Origin: Opisthocomus hoazin
Lineage: Eukaryota; Chordata; Aves; Opisthocomiformes; Opisthocomidae
Length of the DNA stretch: 64,000 nucleotides
Direction of reading: 5' to 3'
Assembly: GCF_030867145.1 (NCBI RefSeq)
Contig: NC_134422.1
Location: forward strand, 11,666,531-11,730,530
Shown here: piece after piece, positions 23,801 through 35,800 of the stretch
How the letters are laid out: every line of letters starts with the position of its first letter
How positions within the stretch are numbered: position 1 is the first letter of the stretch
The notes under the pieces: model-generated
Told to the model about the DNA's origin: nothing
Seen by the model: only the letters and a program-made list of their open reading frames with translations
The model's database searches: none
Program-made: the position numbers and the translations under genes

Positions 23801-26800
23801 CTAGCGATGGCGTATGGTAGGGCTGGGTACCGCTGCGGGTGATGCTGCTGCTGCCCCAGCTGAGACAAATCAGCTTGTCCAGAGGTAACATGACCCTCTC
23901 TGTGTTGCTTTCCAGCCGCTGGAAGCCATCACCGTGCTGCAGGCAGCCGGGAGGGAGGCAGGGGGGCTCTGGCTTCTCCCAACACCCCTACAGCTGCCCA
24001 GAGGACGCCGTCGGTTTTGGCAGCCATCAGCACCGATTTGGCCGAGAGGACGCTGGGTGGGCGCCGCGGGGCCTGGGACATGATGGGGTTTGACAACGCA
24101 ACGAGGACGGTGCTGCTGCCTTCCTCCGCCGAGACTCGTCGCCTGGGTGAGCCATCCCAGTTCAGCCTGGGGACAAGGCAGATGCTGTTCTCTGGAGAAA
24201 CCGTGCGCTGGTTAAGCCTGGCTCGCCTGCCTTGCTTGAGCTGTGTGTGCTGGATCCAGCTCTCCATCCTCACCACATACTCAGGGCAGCTTTCTGGCTT
24301 GCTTCGTGCGCAAGGGTCGAGAGAAGGATCCGTGGGGCTTCCCTGACCTTGATAATTACGAATTACTTGGTGTAGCCATGGAACGCGAAGTTGCTGTAGG
24401 CAGAGTACGGGCAAGGGGACCACAGGCTGCAGGGGCAGGGGGAGGGTGACAGCGGAGTGTTCTGGGTGGGCAGCTCAGCCCGTCACTGTGCTCTCATCTG
24501 CTTTCCCGTTTGCCTTGCAGGCACTGGTGGTCCATCTCAACCGGCGAGCAGCTGGGTGGCCACGGAGCTGCCCAGCAGCCCACCCACGGGCACTGTAGCC
24601 GCTTCCCCCTTGGGGAGGTGTGGGGGGATGCTGCGGCCCTTGCTCAGCTCCCCCCTCCCAGGCTCACCCCAGCAGCCCCAGTCCTCCTCCCAAGCTGCCA
24701 GTACCCAGACTGGTGCAAACCATGTCGTGCTGCACCCCAGGGACGTCACGGGGGACTCCACAAGCCCTTCGCTCGCAGCATCACCTGCCACGGACAGTGC
24801 TTTCAGAGGTGAGCTTTACTGGCCCACGCATTTGTTTTATAGCTTTAATAAGCCTTTAGGTTTCTTGAAACAGAAGATGCTGTGTTTTACATGCGCTCTG
24901 TTTGTTACTATTTGCATGGTTAGCTGAAATTCGCTGCTGAAAGCAGGAAAAAGCAACAGAAAAAATAATTTGGTCCAAATCCCCCCAACATTTTCCACTT
25001 CTAGAAACAAAAAAAAAAAGGCCTTTGGACCTTGTCACTGTGTTCTATGCAGGGTGAGCATCAGCAGCTGCGAAATATCTTGGCTGGTTGAGTGCCAGCT
25101 GCAGAGCAAAGGCGAGGTCCCAGCCCCACCTGAGCTCTGTGTCCCACCCGAGTGGTGCTGGAGTGGGGCTCACAGCCACGCTGGCTGCGTTTGCTCTTGG
25201 CTGGACAGGGTGAGATGGCTGTGCTTCAACAACCTGTATGGGACAGCAAACCTGAGATCCCTGGGCTCTGCGGCTTCCCCTTACTTGCTTTGCAAGCAGC
25301 TAATTTCTGGAGCTCTCAAAACCAGAGATTTTGCTCCACTCTACACAAAATTGTTGAAAACCTCGGTGTTGACGAGTCCTTACCCTGTGCCTGGGGTTTG
25401 CCAGGAGCAAACACATCTCCAGGGTTCTCACATTGACACATCTCTTCCCTCTGTCACAGCATCTGTGAGCAGCATCAAGGCTGCAGAAAACCCAAAGTCC
25501 GGTATCCGAAGAGCAGTGCCTGGCTCCGTGGCTCAGCCCCTGGCCTCGGTGTCCTCCTCAGTGACCCCAGCACGGGGACGTTTCCCCAGGCCCTCCATGG
25601 AGCACCAGCTCACCCCTTCTCTCCCAGGTTCTGAGAGCCCTGCAGCGGGTGAGCTCGGTCAGTCCACAGTTTGTTCTTTTACCCTATTTTGTGCTTCCTT
25701 AAGCATTTTTCCCTGTGTCCCATTAAGCCCTGGGATGTGTAGTGAGCTGCAGGCTCATATGGGAACGTGGCTGCACTCAGGTTTCCCCCCTTTGCTGTTT
25801 GATGCTGAAAATTACTAAGAGAGCGTGGGCAGATTTCCACCAGTCTTAGAGCAAAGTGGGTGGGATTTAAAGGCAAGTCCCCGCAGCCCTTGTCCCATGG
25901 GGTTTCCCGCCAGCTGAACAGCCCTGGCTGTCGTGAAGCCGTGCTGTCCTGGCAGTGAGCCTCGGGTTTTGTGCAAGGTCTTCCTGCAGCGAGGGGATTC
26001 ATGCCTTTCCAAGAGAGCACTTTGTCCAGATTGAAAACTTCCTATGCTTAATATCCGTATGTGCGCTGTGAGCATCTGGGAAGAAAATGGATCCATCTGT
26101 TTATAATCTCATACGTATAAATCCAGCTTTTTTTTTTTTTGTATTGTGCCGTAGCCATTGGAAGCAGCTACCAGCCATCCAACATCTTGGCCACGGAGAG
26201 GAGAGTTTTGGATTTCCGCACCACCAGCACCTCCGTTTCCACAACAGCCACCAAGGGTGGAGAGAGGACGTTAAGGTCGCTGCCAGCCAGCACCAGGCTG
26301 GCCGATGCGGCAGAGATTTCCACCTCTGGTACTGAAATCACCAGCTCTTCAGACCAGAGCTGGTCCCCCGGGACGTCTTTGGGAGCTGAGGGCGGTGGTG
26401 GTGGCGGAGGTGCCACAGACCCGTCACTCACAGGCTCGCTGTCTGCTTCGGAAAGCGATTCCACGAGTGAGTTTTGATAGCTAGCTCTATAACTCAGAAC
26501 ATTATTTAAAGACTCTTTATAAACAAAATACATCCTTTTTATTTTAAAGAAAGGAGGAATAATATTGTATTTGGCATGTTCTGTAAGTTTAAAAACATTT
26601 CACAGAAATGAGAGTATGGATAAATATTATTCTTGTTGGAAGGGGAGGTTAGATTTTCCTTGAAAACTTTCAGCTGAATTTTACAAGCAATAACTTCAGG
26701 AGTTCCTATGTAGAAACCATTTTTTCCCCTGTCTTAATCATTTCCCAGTATTAAATATTTCCGTATTGAATATTCACACATACGTTGTCTACATCTACTG

Positions 26801-29800
26801 ATAGCGGGATGAAACCTACCCAGCTGTTTTCATTTACGTGTATGCAGTTTTATATTTCTTTTCTCCTTTTTTCAGTCTTTAGCAGCAGTTACGAGCCCGA
26901 GAGCATCCCGGCTGCAGAAGAGGCGACGCTACACTCAGACGCCCGCGGTGCTGACGTGCCCAGCGTGGCCGTGGGGTCACTGGGGTCCCCCACAAATGGC
27001 CGCACAGTTGGGGTGACAAGGGGCTCTGCCACCAGCACCGACCCCACCAGCACTTTGGGAGGGACCTTCTCCTCCTCGGGGGCCAGGACACGCCGTCCTA
27101 ATGGCACCGATCTCCCAGCGCATCCCGGGGAGCCTTTGCTCACAAGCTCCCTCTCTGCCTCCGAAAGCACTTTCAGAGGTAAATTTGTTAGTCTGGAAGT
27201 TGGCTGCTTTGGGGCTGGATGAGATCTCGCATCCCCGCGCTGTTTGTCTTTAGATATGGCCATCAGTCACTGTTGGATACATGGATATTTGCATTACTGG
27301 CTGCATCGGGCTGGCAGCGGGGCTGGTGGGAAGGGTGGGAGCTAGAAGTGTATACTCCTGATTTAAACAGTCTTAAAGGCAGCTGAGATACATAAATCAG
27401 GTATTGTGCACAGCCCGCGGTTAAAAAACACAGTTTAAAGTTGAGATTTTCGTGGCTTTTTGTAAGCCACATGTGCTTGAATGTAAGGGATCCATCGCTT
27501 TCCACAACAGTGCCTTTTCCAGCTGGAGAACATGGTCTGTTCAATTTTTCAATGAATGCTATAGAAATGTACGCCGTACGAACAATCCCTCGAACGCAGA
27601 GCTCTGTGTGCATAAACCAAACCTGGTTTTATTGCATCCTAGGTGTCAGAAGCAGCCACCGACCAGTTAACAGCTCAACGACAGAGAAGAAGCCCCTTGC
27701 TTCCTCTCCCACCAGCGCTTTCGCTTCAGCCACGGCCACCGGCAGTGGTGGGAGGCCCCCGCGGTCTGCCACAGGCAGCAGCACTTGGGCAGCAGAAGAC
27801 TCCATGTCCAGCAGTGGCACGTACAGGACCTTGGGCATGACCCGATCCTCGCCTGCGCCTTCTGTGGGAGAGACACACGGAGTTCGTGGGTCCAGAGAAA
27901 CCACGGATTTCACCGAGGGGGTGGCAGACACTTCACTGACGAGCTCTCACTCTGCTTTGGAGGGCCCTTCCCCAGGTGAGCTCAAGTCAGCAGTGAAATG
28001 CCTTTTTTTCTTGTAAGTAGAAGGAGGACTGTTATTGTACCTTACACTTGCCTGAGCCTGTTCTGCTATGCAGAATATATTGTTTGGAAAGATGTAGTGT
28101 GATTTTGTGTCTGAAATATTTCAGCGCTTGCTTGACCAAAAATGTGGTTTGGGTTTGTTACAGAAAGGGCACATGTGTGGAAAGTTTTGTTATGCCAAGA
28201 AAAACAATTAACTTTCAAATCATCATTCTTTTTTTTACTATCTCCAGTTGCTATCTCCATTTTATAGGCAAGAGAGCTAAGCAAGCATGGATTAGATCAT
28301 GTCCCTGCAGTCTCAGGGACTGGACTTCAGTTCCTGCCCTCTGTCCTACCCCTTGGACCATGCTGCTTCCCAGAAATTGAACCAGCTCAGCAAATTTAAG
28401 GCAACTTTGAATGTGGTCTCTGAGGTCCTTCAGGCTGCTGTTTGGTCCTTCATGCTGCTGTTTGGTCCTAGACCCTGCTGCGCTGCTGAAGGGGTCTGAT
28501 CCCCTGATCCCTTTTCTTCAGACTTCTTCTCTAAGACCTTCATGCTGCTCAGCGCTGTGCCTTGTTTGAACTGATTTCCAGGCTTTGCTGGGTTGTTGTG
28601 GTATTTGTTTTTTCTAGCAGCATGGAGTGCACTCAGGCACATAATGGTGAAATGAAGTGCACAGCATTAGTCGTTCAACAGTTTTTATATAATAACACTT
28701 TTCTGGACATCAAACCATGTTTTTTAGAAGACAAATTTCTGTAGAAAGGATTCATGTCTTTGGAAATTTCATATTTTCTCTGAATTGACACCTTCTCATA
28801 TCTTCTACTTGTGTGTGTACTTGCTGCCTCTGGGTGTTGCTGGAAGAGAGCTCGTCGGTTTATTTATAGTTTCAGATGTATAAACGCGTAAATTGTTTCT
28901 TTATCACATCTTAGCTACTGGAAGCAGCCATGTGTCATTCAGCATCCTGTCAACAGAGAGAAGAACTGATTTCCCTACCACCAGCACCTCCGTTTCCACA
29001 ACAGCCACCAAGGGTGGAGGGAGGACGTTAAGGTCTCTGCCAGCCAGCACGGGACTGGCGCAAGCAATGGAGATTTCCACCTCTGGTACCGAAACCATCA
29101 GCTCTTCAGACCATACTCGGTCCTCTTTGGGAGCCCAGGGTGGTAGTGACGGCAGAGGTGCCACCATGCCATCCACGGACCCATTGCTCACAAGCTCGCC
29201 ATCTGCTTCAGAAACTGCTTCCCCAGGTGAGCCCTGACTGTCCTGTGGGGCTTCTTCCCATATACCTCAAACATCTGCTTGGTACGGAGGAGTGAGGGCA
29301 TGCTAGAAGGTGCTGGACAATGTCATTGGGCATTACGGAGGAAATTTTCAACTTATGGAGAAAAATGCGTTAGCTGTTTTTGGCATTTAGTCACCAGAAA
29401 AATCCAGCCTTACTGCAAAAGCAGTCTGGTCCCAAGATTTGATGTGTTTTCTGAGACAGCACAAGTTCAAGGCCACCCCGTTCGCTGTGTTTGTACAGGC
29501 AGGAGGCAACATCAGTCATTCCTGACTCCCGCCCTGGGGTGCAAATGCGGTATTCACTGATCCCGTACAAGCCTGCCGTGCTGTGTTTCGAGTAGGAGGG
29601 AGTTCGGTGCCGCTGTGACCTCACCGTGGGTGCCGTGGTGGCGGTGCAGGCAGTGGCTGCAGCGTGGGGAGCCGTGCCGAAGGGGAGCAAACCCAACAGC
29701 GCTCCCACGACTTGTTCCTAGTGCCCTCTTCAGGGGGTCCTCCTGTGAGCAGCACCTCTTTGCGCAGGAAAGGGGTTGTGTCTTCACAGTTAGCGTTTTC

Positions 29801-32800
29801 TCCAGGTTTGGATCTTCTGCCATGTTATACTTGTGCCATCAGCCTAAGGGTGGTGATGGAAGCGAGGGGACCTAATAAATGCTTATAAATATCTCAAGGG
29901 TGGGTGTCAGGAGGATGGGGCCAAGCTCTTTTCAGTGGTGCCCAGCGACAGGATAAGGGGCAATGGGCACAAACTGAAGCAGAGGAAGTTCCAGCTGAAC
30001 ATGGGGAAGAACTTCTTCCCTCTGAAGGTGATGGAGCACTGGAACAGATTGCCCAGGGAGGTTGTGGAGTCTCCTTCTCTGGAGATATTAAGACCCGCCT
30101 GGACAAGGTCCTGTGCAGCCTACTGTAGGTGACCCTGCTTTGGCAGGGGGGTTGGACTAGATGACCCACAGAGGTCCCTTCCAACCCCTGCCATTCTGTG
30201 ATTCTGTGATTCTGTGTGTAGCTTAGGGTGTGTAAATCCATTTTGCTTTGCCCTTTCTCAGCAGCAGGGACCTCGGCTGCAGGAGGACGCCTGCCCGATG
30301 CTCGTCTCGCCAGTACACCCAGCTCAGTGATAGCCACCAGCAGTGGGGGGAGGAGCACAGTGCCCGTGTCAGACACCCGTGCAGCATCCAGGGGGGCAGG
30401 GAGCTCTGCTCCTGCTCCGCCCCGCACCAGCTCCTTGGATGTGGTCCTTCTGCTGTCCTCATCGTCAACAGAGCCTGGGAGGCAGAGCCATGTCTCGCAG
30501 AGCAGTGCGGAGCTCACTGAGCTTCCAACAAAGCTGCTGCCTGCATTTTCTCCCAGTATTTCCGTGCCTTCACCTTCACCAAGTGCTTCAGGTGGGTCTT
30601 GTGGTTTCATGGTTTGCTGTGGAGGACATCGGTCCTCCTCGCCCCCCCTCCCAAGCTCCCACCCTCCCGTCTCTAGCTTTAATCTAGATTTGCCTCTTTA
30701 GTGAGCCTGGTTGATAGCGAAGGGCATCTGAGCACTGCACGGTTGGCAATTTATTCATCTTGTGGCACTTGGGGCAGCGCTTCTCATGCTGGGAACTGCA
30801 TGGCTAGGCAGCTCTTCTGGGCCACACGTGAAAGCTGCCATGGAGCCTTGACCTCAGCCCTCTAACCGAGGGAGCCTGGCGCGAAGTGTGGCAAGGGATC
30901 GGTAGACCTTTCGCTGTTCCTTATATCCCAGTTACCATGTGTTTCAGCCTCAACTCACTGCCAGGGTCCCACCAGAGCTGGTTTGAAACCCACTGGTCTG
31001 CCCAAGGGAATTTTCTGCAGGACGTTCAAGACCAGGTCCTACCTCCCTGCCACTGTTCTCCTTTAGAAATGCCATGCACCCCAATCTATTTTTTTTTTCT
31101 GGTGTAGAGCAAAAAGTACGGATCACCTGGGAACCCCACTTCGCAAATAAGTGATGTTGGTCACAAAGTGCCACCTCTGCCGTGGGGATTGAATTATTCA
31201 GATTTTAGTCCTGTAGAGGCCTCAAAGGTATTATTAATACACAAAATATATATATTTATGCATATATCTCTGTATATCTCTGCTTTGCAATGCCAGAGAG
31301 AGGAAGAAGAGTTTCTGGCACTCCTACTGAGACCGTGTACATCTCGACCACACGCTCCAGCCATGAGGAGGGGACATCTCAGGCTAATCGCAGCATGTGG
31401 ACCACAGTGGCAGAAAGCCCCACGTCTCACCTGGACACAGCCAGAGAGCCCCGCACCAGCCCCCTCCCATCCTCCACGGCATGGCCTGGAGCGGGACACG
31501 TCTCATCTGGCAGAGCAGGGTACCCAGAGCCCAATGTCACCCTTTCATCCAGGGTCTCCACCTACTTCTCAGCCACCGGTGAACTGTCCAGTGAGTTTTT
31601 CTGAAATCCAGGATGGTGTTTGAATTAGGAAAAAACCCACTCCCTCTCCCTCCCCCGCTTCCATGGGGTTGAAATGACCACCAACACGTGTCAGAGCTGT
31701 TGCAGGTGTTGTGGGTAGAATTTAGAAGCGGTGTTGATTCTGCTCCTTGGTGGTGTATGTCTGCAGCTGTTGATGCTTAACAAAAAAGCCTCAGGAACCA
31801 GACGTATAACTTCTTGCTGCAGGACACATCTACTGCCTGCCTGGATTGGGATGATAATGATAAATAACATAAATATGCCAGTATGACTGTAATGGTAGCA
31901 ATTGTCCCTCTGTATTTGGACAGTCCTTTTCTCTGTAGCAAGCTTTGCCTGTTAAATCCACATTCAAGGTGATAGATATGTGAGATCTACTCAATCTGTA
32001 TTTAATCTACGATTATCTGTGCAATTTTATTAATCTGCATTCCAGACAGAATTATCGTACTAGAATTACTGTAGAACTCACAAGCACTTTCTGCTGTGAG
32101 ATGATGAAATCAGATGCCTGCTTTTCAATCCTCTTCCAGCCGTGGGCAGCAGCCATCGCTCCCTAAGCAGCTCGAGTGCCGAGGAAAGGATGTCCAGCCC
32201 CATCACTGATCCTGCGTACAGTTCATCCTCGTCTGCTGGCGGTGGAGAGAGGATGCCACACTCGGTGACAGATGGTGTGCGGGCTGGTGGCACGGAGAGC
32301 TCCGCTTCGTATGCCGAAACCGCCAGCTCTCCAGAGCCGGCTCAGCCAGCGTCGGTGGAGCAGAGCAGGACGGCCAACACCTCAACCAGCCACGCAGGCT
32401 TCGCAGGCTTTGCAACAGAGACGCTCTTCACACGTTCTTCCAAGATACCCACTTACTCTTCTTTCCAAAATGATCTGAAGAGTAAGTTAGAGTCTCCTGG
32501 TGTACATTTTGTGAGGGGGAAGTTCACGTTGCCCTGTGTTTAGCTATGTCGTGTACAAAGTTCTCATTCATTAGTACATGCAATGCCACCTACGGGTTCG
32601 CTCAGGGGGATGTTTCCATCCAAAGACTCCAAGCCAGACCCCACCTAGCTGGGGAATTGCTTCAGAAGTGAAGCCATAAACCCAAGCAAAGAAACTTTTC
32701 TGTTTTGATGGCCGCATTATTTTTTTGCATCCTAGCTGGTTTCTTGTGGGTGATGCTTTTAGAAGTGTTTCATGAGGACCTAAGTCAACTGTAGAATTAA

Positions 32801-35800
32801 ACCAAATTTTCAATGCCCTATTTTTTACTTTTAGAGATTGCTGAACTTAGTTGTACATCCTGAAATTCGTATTATCAGATTGACTGCACCTTTTATGCTA
32901 AATAATCTGAATTTTTTGCAGACTGATGTGCTACTCATTTAGGGTTTCCTGACTGCAAAGTTTTCAGCCAACGAGTTCATGATAAGCTGCAAATTAACAT
33001 GATGTAATAATTTCATCCTGCAGCGACATGAAGTTCAGTGTCTAAAAACAAATCAACTGAAGAAGATGGATATTATATAGTTGGGAATGGAGGATAAGAG
33101 GATAAGAGGGAGAGGATGTGAGTTTTATAAATTATGACTGATTAAGAGAACAGATGGGTTCTCCTGCTTAGCTTGCCACAAAATATCACGGAACCATAAG
33201 TACTGAGTCACATTAGAAAAGCAATACTGGAAGTACAGTGTTTTAGAAACCTACACGTTTCACGGGAGCCTTGTGTCTGTCCAAGTTCACCATTTTAGAA
33301 TCAGTTGAAGAGCGCAGAAAACTCCTAATTTGATACCCGTGCTTGGAAGGTGCTCTAAATTTTTAGAAGAGCCTGGGCCAGTTCACAGACAAGAACATTT
33401 TGTGTATTTAGCAAGTGACTTTAATGTGACATCAAAATACTTTCATATTACACTGTCTTTCTAATATATTTTGTCCTTTTACTCCAGGCTTTTCAAGTAG
33501 CCATCAGCCAGTCAGTAGCATCGACGCTGATAAAAGGACCTCGGTTTCTCATACAGATGGCACATACATTTCAACCACATATACCAGAGGAGGAGAAAGG
33601 ACCCTCTTATCCATCTCGAATAGCAGCACCTCTGCTGACTCCTCAGAAAGCTCCACCTTTTTTTCCGAAATTTCCAACCCTTCTGATTCATCGAAATCTT
33701 TGGTGGCACAGGACAGGAGGAGCAACGTATCCACCGATGGCGGTTTTGTTGAACCATCTACAGAGCCATTGCTGGTACACTCTTCTGAACTGTTGACTTC
33801 TCCTTCTGCAGGCAGCATTCAAAATACAACTGTATTCAACACTGACTCCGAGTTGTTGACCACTGGCAGATCATCTCTATCTTCATCGGCCTTTCCAGCC
33901 TCTTCCTCACTGTCCTCGCTGCATCACTTGCTGTCATCAACACCACCACCAACTTACCCGTTTACATCATCAGGATCATCTGAGCCCCTCTCGTCCTCTG
34001 TGATGGCATCTTCACCTCCTCTGCAGGCTTTGTCATCCTCCTTGCCCACTTCCTCATTGCTTTCCCCGTCTTATTCATTAGCCTCTATATTGCCTCTGTT
34101 TTCGTCACCATCATCCGTCTCGCAGTCCAACGACAGCAATCAAGCAAGCACCTCTATGGCTACGCCTGTGGTCAGGCAGGTGCCCTCCACAGCTGCTGTG
34201 GCTGGGAGTTTGCCCAGAGGGACCAGCAAGCACAGTGTCACACACCACCCCCAAAAAAGCACCACCTTCACCTCCACCGGGTCTCCTGTCCCTACTGCAC
34301 CCATGGAGCAGCTTGGTGGACGCATCATGTCCGTGCCCGCTCCCACGACGGTAACAGAGACCACCTCACCAAGAGCTGCCACCGCCCAGGGGGGCACCTT
34401 CGGGAAGGCAACGCCACTGCTCACCACAGCCAGCGATGCCCCACAGGCTGGGCCGACGGATGCACCCCTTAGTCCCTCACCAAGTGCAACAGACCATAGC
34501 GTCATCATCCCTGTGGTGGCACTGACCACGGCGAAACCTCCTGTGCTGACAACACCGGCCAGTCACCGGCCAACCCCAGGTGATGCTAGCACTGTGAAAG
34601 CCCACAGAGCTCAAACGCCCACTGCCACTAAGCACGTGTATACCACTGGTGAAAGCACAGAAGCTGTGGATCCCACCACTGCAAGGCCTGGTAAAGTCAC
34701 TGAGGAAAACATCCCTGCTAAAAGTCCTTCTCAAGCCCCTCCAACCAGCAGGACCACAGTGAGCACTACAACTACTTTGGCTGCTACCAAACCAACCACC
34801 ATTCCACCATCGACTAGCACGGCTGGGCTGAGGATGTCATCTCCGGCAACAGGTAATGCGTCTAATGACGCTCATCAGCAGTGGGGCTAGGGACGAGGGG
34901 GCCAGGAATGGCTGGGTCCCACTTGAAGGGTCTTTGAAGAGTTATGTATGCATGTATGTCAAGTCTGTTGTCAGCAGGGTTTGAGGTTAAGAAATCGGTC
35001 TCCATGTTGGTGTTTTTAAGCTAAGGGTTTAGCGATCAAGCTGAACTTCTGGAAGAAGGTGAGCGTCTTGGTGAACATTTCTGATAGAAAAGTTAAGCTG
35101 AAATTTGAGAGATTTAAGAAAATGAAGCTGACTGGCTTTCTAGGTTAGCATAGGATGCATTTTATATTTGCCAACAAATTTATATTTGACAACATTGATT
35201 GATATCGATCAATGAGAAAAGGCAGTTGGCCAGCACTTGGTAATTGTGTCGGAACTTCTTATGTTATTATGACCTTCAGTCGTTTTCTCCCCACCTCACT
35301 AAATAATCTCCTTGTCAAGGGCCTGTTGCTTCTCCTGGTAGGCTACATACTGTAGTCTTGCTGAGTGTGTTGTTACAGTCATTTATTACCGCAGCCAGGC
35401 TCCTTATCTTCTCAAGTAAATACATTGACCAAGGTTTTATATAAATGGAAATCGACGGTACGTGCCACTGTAGGATATTGTGTGTGCTAGTTGCATTAAT
35501 CTTAGTGAAATACTGGCAACAGTATATATTGCATCCAGTAATTAAGTATTTAAAGGTTATTTCTCAGGCTGATTGGTTTTAATTATAGCTATGGCTTCAT
35601 GCAAAAAACTTCGCTGTAAGGGAATGGATTTTTTTTAATAAAAAAATTAAGGTAATGTATCCTTTTTAACAACTGATTCACACTTTTGCTGTGTTACTCT
35701 TTCATTTAAATACCGAGTTTTGCCATTTACCAGAATGCAAAAGGTCCTTCTGCTGCCTTGTGCATGGCTCTTTGTACATGGGCACTCGCTGCCACGAGAG

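Noticed and set aside
24970..25818. 282-codon frame as a gene
   Set aside because: It is read-through of two introns around the 189-bp HEG1 exon 25460-25648; the outer parts have no mucin pattern or domain.
28240..28360. Possible MIR SINE (tctccattttataggcaaga)
   Set aside because: Only one short phrase resembles MIR and the order of following phrases does not hold up.
33700..34890. 396-codon frame as a single-exon gene
   Set aside because: It is the interior of the large HEG1 mucin exon 33488-34852; its first ATG is internal and its end lies past the donor.
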